Assembly: GCA_963815655.1 (NCBI GenBank)
Contig: CAWFHK010000001.1
Span: 1,612,001 to 1,676,000 of the forward strand
Length of the DNA stretch: 64,000 nucleotides
From: JAWOLE01 sp963815655
GTDB lineage: Bacteria > Acidobacteriota > Thermoanaerobaculia > UBA5066 > Gp7-AA6
Direction: 5' to 3'
The position numbers and the translations under genes are program-made. The notes below the pieces were generated by a model. That model saw only the letters and a program-made list of their open reading frames with translations, was not told where the DNA came from and ran no database searches. Shown here one piece after another: positions 39,997-48,027 of the stretch (position 1 is its first letter; each line of letters opens with the position of its first letter).

Positions 39997-41508
39997 ATGC
40001 CGCTGCTGGAGCTCGTCGAGATCACCAAGGAGTTTCCCGGCGTGCGGGCGCTCGACCGCGTGTCGTTCGATCTCGAGAAGGGGGAGGTCCACGCGCTGTG
40101 CGGGGAGAACGGAGCGGGCAAGAGTACGCTGATCAAGGTGCTCTCGGGGTTCCATCCGCACGGGACGTACGGCGGAGAGATCCGGCTGCGCGGCGAGACC
40201 GCGCGGTTCGCCGGCATGCGGGACGGGGAGAGACACGGGATCGCCGTCATCGCGCAGGAGCCGGCGCTCGTGCCGGAGATGAGCGTGGCGGAGAACCTGA
40301 TGCTCGGACGCGAGCCGGTCCGGCGCGGGCTCATCCAGTGGGAGCGGGTGCGGGCGGCGGCGCGCGCGGCGCTGGCGCTCGTCGGTTCGGATCTCGATCC
40401 GGAGACTCCGGTGCGCGCGCTCGGCGTCGGGCAGCGGCAGATGGTCGAGATCGCCCAGGCCCTGGACAAGCGAACGGAGATCCTCGTGCTGGATGAGCCG
40501 ACGGCGGCGCTGACCGAGACGGACGCGCGGCGGATGCTCGCGCTCCTGCGGGGTCTGCGCGGTCGCGGCGTCTCCTCGATCTACATCAGCCACCGGCTGG
40601 ACGAGGTCTTCACGATCGCGGACCGGATCACGGTCCTGCGCGACGGCCGCGCCGTCTCCACGGGAGCGTCCGCCGAGTGGACTCCCGACAGCGTCATCGC
40701 GGCGATGGTCGGCCGGCGGGTGCGGGAAGTCTCCCCGAGGCCGGAGAGCTCGCCGGGCAGGACCGTGCTTGCCGTCGAGAACTGGCGCGTCGCCGACCCG
40801 GACAACCCGGGGCGCTTCGTCCTCGACGGCGTCTCGTTCGAGGCGCACGAAGGCGAAGTTCTCGGCATCGCCGGGCTGATGGGCTCGGGACGGACTGCCC
40901 TCGTCAGCTCCCTCTTCGGCATCGCGCGCTCCGCCGTCTCGGGGACGGTCGCCGTCTCCGGGCGCGCGAGCCGCAAGCCGTTTCGCGGCCCCGCCGAGGC
41001 GATCGCCGCGGGCCTCGCCCTCGTGGGCGAAGACCGCAAGCGCTACGGCCTCGTCTCCGGCGCCTCGGTCCTGGAGAACCTCACGCTCCCGGCGCTCGGC
41101 CGGTTCCGCCGCGGGGCGCTCCTCGACGACGCGGCGCGCGAGCGCGCGTCGCGGGAGCAGGTGGACGCGCTCGCCATCAGGACGCCGTCGCTCCGATCGC
41201 GCGTCGAAAACCTCTCGGGCGGGACCCAGCAGAAGGTCGCGCTCGGCAAGTGGCTCCTGACGCGGCCGCGCGCGCTCTTCCTGGACGAGCCGACGCGCGG
41301 AATCGACGTCGGGTCGAAGGCGGAGATCCACCGGATCGCCGGGCGGCTCGCGGGAGAGGGCGTCGCGATCGTGCTCGTCTCCTCCGACCTGCCGGAGCTG
41401 CTTGCCCTCTCCGACCGCGTGCTCGTGCTCTCGCAGGGGCGCCGGACCGCGCTCCTCCCCCGCTTCCTCGCGACGCCCGAGGCCGTCATGGCGGCCGCGA
41501 CCGCTTGA
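39997..41508 (+). CDS. xylG: Xylose-type sugar ABC transporter ATPase
   Basis: A 503-residue protein with two fused ABC ATPase domains, as in XylG/RbsA. First domain: GENGAGKSTLIKVLSG (Walker A), GVGQRQMVEIAQALDK (signature) and ILVLDEPTAALTETDA (Walker B). Second domain: GIAGLMGSGRTALVSSLF (weak Walker A, as is usual), ENLSGGTQQKVALGKWLL and ALFLDEPTRGIDVG. It energises monosaccharide uptake through xylH. It opens a three-gene operon, 8 bp before xylH. Its start lacks a ribosome-binding site and may be leaderless. Confidence 0.92.
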   Translation: MPLLELVEITKEFPGVRALDRVSFDLEKGEVHALCGENGAGKSTLIKVLSGFHPHGTYGGEIRLRGETARFAGMRDGERHGIAVIAQEPALVPEMSVAENLMLGREPVRRGLIQWERVRAAARAALALVGSDLDPETPVRALGVGQRQMVEIAQALDKRTEILVLDEPTAALTETDARRMLALLRGLRGRGVSSIYISHRLDEVFTIADRITVLRDGRAVSTGASAEWTPDSVIAAMVGRRVREVSPRPESSPGRTVLAVENWRVADPDNPGRFVLDGVSFEAHEGEVLGIAGLMGSGRTALVSSLFGIARSAVSGTVAVSGRASRKPFRGPAEAIAAGLALVGEDRKRYGLVSGASVLENLTLPALGRFRRGALLDDAARERASREQVDALAIRTPSLRSRVENLSGGTQQKVALGKWLLTRPRALFLDEPTRGIDVGSKAEIHRIAGRLAGEGVAIVLVSSDLPELLALSDRVLVLSQGRRTALLPRFLATPEAVMAAATA

Positions 41509-41516
41509 GCGCAGCG

Positions 41517-42611
41517 ATGGCCCGGACGGCGAAGGCGGCGATCCCCTGGCGGGCGCTGACGCTCGCCGGCGCGCTCGCCGTCATCGGGATCGTCTTCGTC
41601 GTCGCGACGCACGGGATGTTCGCCAGCCCGCGCAACCTGGCGCTTCTCGCGCGGCAGATGTCGGTGACGTCGCTCCTCGCCGTCGGCATGGTCCTCGTCA
41701 TCGTGACGGGCGAGATCGACCTCTCCGTCGGAGCGATGTCGGGACTCCTGGGCGGCGTCGCGGCGATCGCGTTCGAGAAGGCGGGATGGCCGCTTGCGCT
41801 CGCGTTCTTCGCGGCCCTCGGTCTCGGCGCGCTCCTGGGACTTCTTCAGGGGAGCCTCGTGGCGTGGCTGCGCGTCCCATCCTTCATCGTCACGCTCGGC
41901 GGGATGCTCGTGTTCGGCGGCACGCTCCTCGGGATCACGGGAGGCGTCTCGATCTCGCCGGGCCGCCCGTTTCTCTTCGTCGGGCAGACCTACGCGCCCG
42001 CGGGACTGGGGTGGGCGCTCGCCGGACTGATCGCGGCGCTCCTCGCCGCGGCGGGAATGCGGGCGAGCGGCCCGACCCGGTGGAAGAGGCTCGGCCTCGC
42101 CGCCGTCGCGGTCGCCTTCACGGCCGTGATGAACGCCTACGCGGGAATCCCGCTGCCGGTCCTTCTCGTGCTCCTCGTGGCGTCTCTGTTCTCGGTCCTC
42201 ACGCAACACACGCCGTTCGGCCGGCGGCTCTACGCCATCGGCGGCAACCGCGAGGCGGCGCTCTACTCCGGAGTGCGGATCGGGAGGCACCTGGCGGGCG
42301 TGTTCACCCTGATGGGGCTCCTGTGCGGCGCGGCCGGGATCGTGCTGACCGCACGGGTCGGCTCGGCGACTTCCGACGCGGGAAGGTTGATGGAGCTCGA
42401 CGCGATCGCCGCCGCCGTCATCGGCGGCGCATCGCTGATGGGAGGACGCGGGACCGTGTGGGGCGCGCTCCTCGGCGCGCTCGTGATGGCTTCGCTCGAC
42501 AACGGCATGAGTCTCATGAACACCGAGCCCTTCTGGCAGCCGATCCTGAAGGGCGCGATCCTGGTCGCCGCCGTCGCGGCGGACATGGCGGGCCGCCGCG
42601 GCGCGCGCTGA
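41517..42611 (+). CDS. xylH: Xylose-type sugar ABC transporter permease
   Basis: A 364-residue permease of the BPD_transp_2 family with about ten membrane helices: ALTLAGALAVIGIVFVVATH, LLAVGMVLVIVTGEIDLSVG, VAWLRVPSFIVTLGGMLVFG, and the conserved LLCGAAGIVLTARVGSATSD and ELDAIAAAVIGGASLMGGRG, diagnostic for XylH/RbsC permeases. It lies 8 bp after xylG and should be translated from the same transcript. The 317-bp gap to xylF contains a single-arm 7-bp array and a GC-rich REP. Confidence 0.93.
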   Translation: MARTAKAAIPWRALTLAGALAVIGIVFVVATHGMFASPRNLALLARQMSVTSLLAVGMVLVIVTGEIDLSVGAMSGLLGGVAAIAFEKAGWPLALAFFAALGLGALLGLLQGSLVAWLRVPSFIVTLGGMLVFGGTLLGITGGVSISPGRPFLFVGQTYAPAGLGWALAGLIAALLAAAGMRASGPTRWKRLGLAAVAVAFTAVMNAYAGIPLPVLLVLLVASLFSVLTQHTPFGRRLYAIGGNREAALYSGVRIGRHLAGVFTLMGLLCGAAGIVLTARVGSATSDAGRLMELDAIAAAVIGGASLMGGRGTVWGALLGALVMASLDNGMSLMNTEPFWQPILKGAILVAAVAADMAGRRGAR

Positions 42612-42620
42612 CGCGCGCAC

Positions 42621-42644
42621 GGTCCAAGGTCCAAAGTCCAAAGG
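42621..42644. repeat. 7-bp-period array, unit GTCCAAA, single arm
   Basis: Three units, GTCCAAG, GTCCAAA and GTCCAAA, just after the xylH stop. There is no opposite arm nearby. It matches the left arm at 7400-7430. Confidence 0.75.
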
Positions 42645-42667
42645 AGCCGACGGGCGTGACCACCGTG

Positions 42668-42696
42668 CCGTAGGGGCGGCCCTTGCGGCCGCCCGC
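42668..42696. repeat. GC-rich REP hairpin in the xylH-xylF gap
   Basis: TAGGGGCGGCCCTTGCGGCC followed by GCCCGCC: the arms GGGCGGCC and GGCCGCCC pair around TTGC. Between xylH and xylF, this may cause partial termination or stabilise the 3' end. The rest of the gap (42697-42928) holds no gene. Confidence 0.7.
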
Positions 42697-42928
42697 CTCG
42701 ACCCGATCCGCCGCGCGGGCGAGACGGCCACGCGCCCCGCGCCGCCGTCATCCTCACGACGTGGCCCTCGCGCCGTAGGACATCGTGAGCGGCTTGCTGC
42801 CCGGAGACGATTTCCGGTCTCGACGAACCGGCGCGTCGGGGAGAGGCGGGAGGGCGCAAGACCCTCCCCAACGGCGCGGGAAGCACGAGGAGACGGAAAA
42901 GACGGGGGGACGCGATAGGCTGCCGAGC

Positions 42929-43984
42929 GTGCGACGGTGGATCGCGAGCGCGGCAAGTGTGGCGGCGATTCTTGTCGCCGGCTGCTCGCGTCCTGACGCC
43001 GAGAAGCCGGCGACCTCCGCGGGGAAGAAGATCCGGATCGGGTTCTCGATGGACACGTTGAAGGAGGAGCGGTGGCATCGGGACCGCGACCTCCTGGTGA
43101 AGAGGGCCGGGGAACTCGGGGCGGAGGTCCTCGTCCAGGCGGCCAACGGCAACGACGCGCTGCAGAACTCGCAGGCCGAGAACATGCTGACCGAGGGCGT
43201 GGACGTCCTGCTCGTCGCGCCGCACAACGGGAAGACCGCGGCCGTGATCGTCGAGGCCGCCCACCGCTCCGGCGTGCCCGTCATCGCCTACGACCGCCTG
43301 ATCAACGACGCGGACGTGGACCTCTACATGTCCTTCGACAACGAGCGCGTGGGAGAGATGCAGGCCGAGTACCTCGTCGCCCGCCGGCCCAGAGGCAACT
43401 ACGTCGTGATCGGGGGCGCGCCGACCGACAACAACGCGCTCCTCTACCACCAGGGGCAGATGAAGGTGCTCGGGCCGTCGGTCGCGCGCGGCGACATCCG
43501 CGTCGTCTCCGACCAGTGGGCGCGCGACTGGCTCGCGGTCGAGGCCTTGAAAATCATGGAGAACGCGCTGACGCGGAGCGACAACAGGGTGGATGCCGTG
43601 GTGGCCGCCAACGACGGCGTGGCGGGCGGCGCGATCCAGGCGCTGGCGGAACAGAACCTCGCCGGAAAGACGCTCGTGTCGGGCCAGGACGCGGAGTTGT
43701 CGGCCTGCCAGCGCATCGCCGCGGGGACTCAGAGCATGACCGTCTACAAGCCGATCGAGCGGCTGGCCTCCAAAGCGGCGGAGGTCGCGGTGAAGATGGC
43801 GCGCCGGCAGCCGCACGGCGAAGCGACGCACCCGATTCCCAACGGCAAGACCGACGTGCCGAGCATCCTGCTCGCTCCGGTGGCGGTGGACAGGGACAAC
43901 CTCGTGTCCACGGTCATCGCCGACGGATACCAGAAGCTCGAGGATGTCTACCGCGACGTCCCTCGGGACCGCTGGCCAAAGTAG
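42929..43984 (+). CDS. xylF: Xylose-type ABC substrate-binding lipoprotein
   Basis: A 351-residue periplasmic binding protein of the Peripla_BP_4 (XylF) type, with a lipoprotein signal (RWIASAASVAAILVAGCSRP; lipid-modified Cys in VAGC). Conserved parts: IGFSMDTLKEERWHRDRD, LVQAANGNDALQNSQAENML, VPVIAYDRLINDADVDLYMS, SFDNERVGEMQAEYL, and GGAPTDNNALLYHQGQMKVL. These match E. coli XylF closely. It probably binds D-xylose or a similar pentose, but ligand contacts were not mapped. The order G-H-F is unusual (commonly F-G-H), and no xylA or xylB lies here. GTG at 42929 is the likely start. Confidence 0.9.
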   Translation: MRRWIASAASVAAILVAGCSRPDAEKPATSAGKKIRIGFSMDTLKEERWHRDRDLLVKRAGELGAEVLVQAANGNDALQNSQAENMLTEGVDVLLVAPHNGKTAAVIVEAAHRSGVPVIAYDRLINDADVDLYMSFDNERVGEMQAEYLVARRPRGNYVVIGGAPTDNNALLYHQGQMKVLGPSVARGDIRVVSDQWARDWLAVEALKIMENALTRSDNRVDAVVAANDGVAGGAIQALAEQNLAGKTLVSGQDAELSACQRIAAGTQSMTVYKPIERLASKAAEVAVKMARRQPHGEATHPIPNGKTDVPSILLAPVAVDRDNLVSTVIADGYQKLEDVYRDVPRDRWPK

Positions 43985-44051
43985 GTGTCCTGACTTCTTC
44001 GTCCGCCGCCCGGTCACCTGCCTTGAGCTCAGGACCCGGACGAACGCGCTG

Positions 44052-45512
44052 CTAGGGACCAGGTTCTCCCGAGGCGTGGATCGTCATCACCGGGCAGGGA
44101 GAGGCGGAGATGACGCGCGCGGCCACGCTGCCGAGGAAGAGACGGGACACGCCGGTGCGGCCGTGGGTGCCCATGACGACGAGGTCGCAGTCGAGGTCCC
44201 GCGCGGCGTCGGTGATGGCCTGATCGGGCGCGCCGGTCAGGACGAGCGGAGTGGCGACGACCCCCGCTCTCCCGGCGTCGTCGACGAGGCGCTGCAGCTT
44301 CTTCAGGGTGTCTTCCTCGAGGCCGTGGTCCCACTTCTCGTAGGTCGCGGGAGGAACGTAGCCCTCGAGAACCAGGCTGGGCGGCTGGTAGGCGTGAGCG
44401 ATCGTCAGCTCCGCGCCGGTCTCCCCGGCGAGCGCGGTGGCCCGCGCGACGGCCGGCGCCGAGGCCGCGGAGAAATCCGTCGCCACGAGGATGTGCCGGA
44501 AGTGCTTTCCGGCCCTCTTCTTCTTCGACTCCGCGGCCGGCGGAAGGCCCTGGGCTTTGCGCAGGAAGTCCTCGGCGGCGACGCGGTTGGAAGCGGGGAT
44601 CACGAGCACGGGGCAGTCGCTCGCGCGGACGACCTTGCGGGTGTTGGAGCCGAGCAGGATGGCCCGGAATGCCGAGACCCCCATCGCCGACAGCACGATC
44701 AGATCGCATCCGCGTTCCCTGGCGAAGGCCAGGATCCCCTCCGCCGGCGTCTCCGCCGCCATCACGCGCCCCTCGTTGACGAGGCCGGGAAAGACCGGAT
44801 CGAGCCGCGCCTTCCAGCGCGCGACCTCCCCCGTCGCGATCTCGAGCAGCTCGTCCTGGTCGATCCCGTGCCGGTTGGCCCGCCGCGCGATCACGTGGAG
44901 CAGGAGGGGCTCCGCTCCCCTCAGGGCGGCCAGCGCGAGCGCCCAGTTCGCGCTCTCCCGGGACCCTTCCGAGAAATCCGTGGGGATCAGGATGCGCCGC
45001 AGGCGATACCCCTCGGGCACGTCGTGGTGAGTCAGGACGGGACAGTCCCCGTTGTAGAGGAGGGCCGACGCCATCCCGCCGATCCGCCGGTCTTCCGCGG
45101 CCAGGCTCCGCGTCCGCACGCCGACGAGATCGGCGCGCCAGGAACCCGACTCCCGCAGGATCTCCTCGGTCGGAGTCCCGCGGATGACGTCCGCGCTGAC
45201 CTGGAAGCCGTCGGCCGCGAGCGTCGTCATCTTGCGCTCGGTCTCCATGCGCGTGGCGTTCTCGGCGTCGAGCTCGAGCTGGGCGATCTGGTTGAACCGC
45301 GGATAGGTCCGCGGAATGGAGAAGTCCGCCCTCACGGGCCGATGGACGTAGAGTCTCCGAACGTGCGTGCGCGGCGCGGGGAGGAACGACCGGAGAACGC
45401 GCGCGATGTCTTTCAGGTCGTCCTCCGGCTTGGACGGGAGGAGCACGCGCAGTTGACGCTCCGAGGGGTTCATCGCCGCGTCCATCCTGCTGCTGACGCG
45501 ACTTTCGGGCAT
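44052..45512 (-). CDS. Triple-domain universal stress protein
   Basis: A 486-residue cytoplasmic protein with three tandem USP domains (about residues 20-160, 168-305 and 340-483). The second opens RRILIPTDFSEGSRESANWA; the third opens HILVATDFSAASAPAVARAT and has the ATP-binding motif GTHGRTGVSRLFLGSVAARV. The first two lack the full GxxGx9GS/T loop and may not bind ATP. UspE-like proteins have two domains; three is uncommon. It is convergent with xylF and divergent from the HIT gene, with a palindromic repeat upstream. Confidence 0.9.
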   Translation of the reverse strand: MPESRVSSRMDAAMNPSERQLRVLLPSKPEDDLKDIARVLRSFLPAPRTHVRRLYVHRPVRADFSIPRTYPRFNQIAQLELDAENATRMETERKMTTLAADGFQVSADVIRGTPTEEILRESGSWRADLVGVRTRSLAAEDRRIGGMASALLYNGDCPVLTHHDVPEGYRLRRILIPTDFSEGSRESANWALALAALRGAEPLLLHVIARRANRHGIDQDELLEIATGEVARWKARLDPVFPGLVNEGRVMAAETPAEGILAFARERGCDLIVLSAMGVSAFRAILLGSNTRKVVRASDCPVLVIPASNRVAAEDFLRKAQGLPPAAESKKKRAGKHFRHILVATDFSAASAPAVARATALAGETGAELTIAHAYQPPSLVLEGYVPPATYEKWDHGLEEDTLKKLQRLVDDAGRAGVVATPLVLTGAPDQAITDAARDLDCDLVVMGTHGRTGVSRLFLGSVAARVISASPCPVMTIHASGEPGP

Positions 45513-45535
45513 GACGCAAATGAATCAGAAGAGAG

Positions 45536-45629
45536 CTGTGAGTTGTGAATTGTGAGTTGTCAGAGGGCCCGCCGCGGGCATCCCTCCCCGTTTTCTCATT
45601 CACAATTCACAACTCACAATTCACAATTG
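45536..45629. repeat. 7-bp-period palindromic array, unit GTGAATT/GTGAGTT
   Basis: The left arm (45536-45560) is GTGAGTT-GTGAATT-GTGAGTT; the right arm (45597-45629) is CACAATT-CACAACT-CACAATT-CACAATT. About 36 bp of GC-rich sequence separates them. It sits in the divergent spacer between the stress-protein and HIT genes, and has the same unit as the array at 3063. Confidence 0.88.
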
Positions 45630-45645
45630 ACCGGCGGAGGCCGTG

Positions 45646-46125
45646 ATGCCGAAGAGAGACTGCGTGTTTTGCGAGATCGTGGACGGTCGCGCGCCGGCCC
45701 ACCGCGTCGGGGAGAACCCGCGGGCGCTCGCGATTCTCGACATCCATCCGTACGCGCCGGGTCACGCCCTCGTGCTCTCGAAGCGGCACGTCCCGTTCTG
45801 GCACGACCTGACGCCGAGGGAGGCCGCGGACGTCTTCGCCCTCGTCCACAGAGTGGCCGGACGGCTCAAGAGGGTCTTCGATCCCGAGTTCGTCTGCCTC
45901 ATGGCCAGGGGCCGCCGGATCCCGCACACGCACATCTTTCTCGTCCCGACCAGCCCCGGCGACGTGCTCGACCGCTACTTCAACGGACTCGAGAAAGTGC
46001 AGGAGGGCTCCGAAGAGCTCGCGCCGCTGCGCGAGCCGGCGGCGCGCGAGGAGGCCTCCGGGCGTCTGCGCGGCGCCTCGTCCCGCCGGCGTCAGCCAGC
46101 CTCGCGGAGAACGCGGAAACCGTAG
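45646..46125 (+). CDS. HIT-family nucleotide hydrolase
   Basis: A 159-residue HIT protein. An N-terminal zinc-type CVFCEI is followed by APAHRVGENPRALAILDIHP and YAPGHALVLSKRHVPFW. The HIT motif is HTHIFLV: the catalytic second His is kept but the third, usually His, is Phe. Family members hydrolyse or transfer nucleotide monophosphates from dinucleotides or nucleotide sugars. ATG at 45646 was chosen because GGAGG lies five bases upstream. The 3' end overlaps the convergent SUMF1-like gene by 34 bp. Confidence 0.85.
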   Translation: MPKRDCVFCEIVDGRAPAHRVGENPRALAILDIHPYAPGHALVLSKRHVPFWHDLTPREAADVFALVHRVAGRLKRVFDPEFVCLMARGRRIPHTHIFLVPTSPGDVLDRYFNGLEKVQEGSEELAPLREPAAREEASGRLRGASSRRRQPASRRTRKP

Positions 46126-46784
46126 TCGGAGTAACGGTAGCCGGGAGGCAGGCTCGTCCGAGCCGACGGCGAGGACCAGCGGATCCGGTGGCGCCAGGAG
46201 CCGCCGCGACTCGCCCGGCGGGAAAGAGCCCCGGCGGCCGGCGCGGCGGCGGCGGAGTCGGGCTCGCGCCAGTTGGCGCACCACTCGTGAACGATCGTCC
46301 CGGCGTCGAGGAGCCCGTAGCCGTTGGGTGTGCCTCGCCCCGCCTCCCACGGTCCGGCGATCGGACCCTCGGGGATCTCGCCGTGAGGGATCGCCTCTCC
46401 CCACGCGGTGCGCGGCCGCGCGAGACCTCCGCTCGCCGCGAGCTCCCACTCCGCTTCCGTCGGCAGGCGCCAGCGCTCACCCGCCGTCTCCGAGAGCCAC
46501 TCGCAGAAGGCGGCGGCCTCGTCCCATGTCACGCCGACAACCGGCTGGCGCGGCGCGGAGAAATCGGGATCGGTCCACCACGGCGGAGCGGGCGCGCGCC
46601 CGGCGGCGAGAAAGGGCGCGTACTCGCGGTTGGTCACCGGCGTGCGGCCGATCCGGAAGGGAGCGACCCCGATCGTTCGGACCGAGCCGTCCGGTTCTCG
46701 AACGTCGATCCGCCCGCCCGGAATCGGGACGGTCTCGGGGACGGCGAGCGCCTGGCGTTCGGCCGCGCTGAAACCGGTGCCCAT
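46092..46784 (-). CDS. SUMF1/FGE-like domain protein
   Basis: A 230-residue protein from the ATG at 46784 with a formylglycine-generating-enzyme-like fold. Motifs: PFRIGRTPVTNREYAPFLAA, GVTWDEAAAFCEWLSETAGE, WRLPTEAEWELAASGG, VHEWCANW and RASRGGSWRHRIRWSSP, ending YRYSDYGFRVLRE. True sulfatase activators use paired cysteines near the C-terminus; here no such pair is evident, so it is likely a non-FGE member (for instance EgtB- or PvdO-like). No sulfatase lies nearby. The alternative ATG at 46805 would overlap the divergent gene's start. Confidence 0.8.
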   Translation of the reverse strand: MGTGFSAAERQALAVPETVPIPGGRIDVREPDGSVRTIGVAPFRIGRTPVTNREYAPFLAAGRAPAPPWWTDPDFSAPRQPVVGVTWDEAAAFCEWLSETAGERWRLPTEAEWELAASGGLARPRTAWGEAIPHGEIPEGPIAGPWEAGRGTPNGYGLLDAGTIVHEWCANWREPDSAAAAPAAGALSRRASRGGSWRHRIRWSSPSARTSLPPGYRYSDYGFRVLREAG

Positions 46785-46803
46785 CGCCGCCGTAGGATAC
46801 GGC

Positions 46804-48027
46804 ATGGCATCCGCGACCGAGGCTCGCTCGCGAGCGCGCTTCCTGACGGCGAAGAACCTTCGCGAGGCCCTCCTCTCCGGGCTCGTCGGCATCGGAGTCG
46901 TCTTTTTGATTTTCTTCGGCCGGGTGGAGCTCTTCGGCTGGCGTCTGGCTTCTTTCGGAGCGCTGACCGGAATCTCGATCCTTGTCTGCTGCAACAGGTT
47001 GTTCAGGCTCGTGGGCGAGCCAATCTACCGGCGCGGCATCCTTCCGCGCCCGCTCGTGGCCGCGATCGTCTTCTTCTTCGGAGGCGCGCTTGGCTGGGGG
47101 ATCGCCTTGCTCATTGCGGAGAGCACGGGCCTCACCCGGATTGTCTTCTCCCCGCGTGATATCGGCATCGCCTTCGCCGTCGCCGGCTCGCTTGGCCTCG
47201 TGGTCGGGCTCGCATTTTATTTTTTCGGGGCGCTCGAAACGCGCCTGCGCGACAGCGTCGAGCGCCTGAAGGAAGCGGAGTTCGCGGAGAAGGAGCTCGA
47301 GCTTGCCCGGTCCATTCAGCAGCGGCTCCTTCCGCCGGGCGCCATCGAGGCGGAGGGCTACCGCGCGTCGGCCCGCAACCTGCCGGCTCGCTTCGTCGCC
47401 GGGGATTTCTACGACGTGTTCCACCAGGCCGGCGGGACCGTCGGGCTCGTCATCGCGGACGTCTCGGGCAAGGGGATCGGGGCATCGCTCATCATGGCTT
47501 CCGTCAAGGCGGTCGTGCCCCTCGTCGCGGCGGACAAGACGGCCGCCGAAACCCTGACGCGCTTGAACGTCAAGCTCTCGGCGGAGCTCGCCCCCCGCGA
47601 TTTCGTCGCCCTCTGTTTCGCGCGCTACGACCCGGCGGACGGAACGCTCGAGATCGCCAACGCGGGACTGCCGGATCCGTACCGCCTCCGCGCGGGAGAG
47701 CCCGCCGAGGCGCTGTCCGTGCCCGGTCCCCGCCTCCCGCTGGGCGCGCGCCGCGACGTCGCGTACGAGTCGCTGACGGTCACCCTGGCGCCCGGCGAGC
47801 GCGTGCTCTTCGTAACCGACGGCCTGCCCGAGGCGCCGGACGCCGCCGGCGATCCGCTGGGTTACGAAACTCTTTCCCGCCTCATCGGGTCGTCGGCGGG
47901 CGCGCCGGGCGACCTTCTCGACCGCCTACTCGAATCCGTCCGCTCCGCGAGCCCGGGGGCGCTCCAGGACGACTGGACGGTTCTCCTGCTCGAGCGGCGG
48001 GCCGCCGGTTATCTCGGCCCGAGCTGA
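46804..48027 (+). CDS. Membrane-bound SpoIIE/RsbU-type PP2C phosphatase
   Basis: A 407-residue protein. About four membrane helices form the N-terminal 130 residues (ALLSGLVGIGVVFLIFFGRV, ILPRPLVAAIVFFFGGALGW). A linker coiled coil has ELELARSIQQRLLPPG, typical of RsbU-class phosphatases. The catalytic domain has ARFVAGDFYDVF, LVIADVSGKGIGASLIMASV, FVTDGLPEAPDAAGDPLG and LQDDWTVLLLERRA, which supply the metal-binding aspartates. Such proteins dephosphorylate anti-anti-sigma factors in partner switching; no partner genes lie here. The 3' end overlaps the convergent phosphoesterase by 19 bp. Confidence 0.92.
   Translation: MASATEARSRARFLTAKNLREALLSGLVGIGVVFLIFFGRVELFGWRLASFGALTGISILVCCNRLFRLVGEPIYRRGILPRPLVAAIVFFFGGALGWGIALLIAESTGLTRIVFSPRDIGIAFAVAGSLGLVVGLAFYFFGALETRLRDSVERLKEAEFAEKELELARSIQQRLLPPGAIEAEGYRASARNLPARFVAGDFYDVFHQAGGTVGLVIADVSGKGIGASLIMASVKAVVPLVAADKTAAETLTRLNVKLSAELAPRDFVALCFARYDPADGTLEIANAGLPDPYRLRAGEPAEALSVPGPRLPLGARRDVAYESLTVTLAPGERVLFVTDGLPEAPDAAGDPLGYETLSRLIGSSAGAPGDLLDRLLESVRSASPGALQDDWTVLLLERRAAGYLGPS

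Noticed and set aside
46092..46784. True sulfatase-activating enzyme (FGE)
   Set aside because: The general fold is present, but the paired C-terminal catalytic cysteines are not evident and no sulfatase lies nearby, so only a SUMF1-like domain is claimed.
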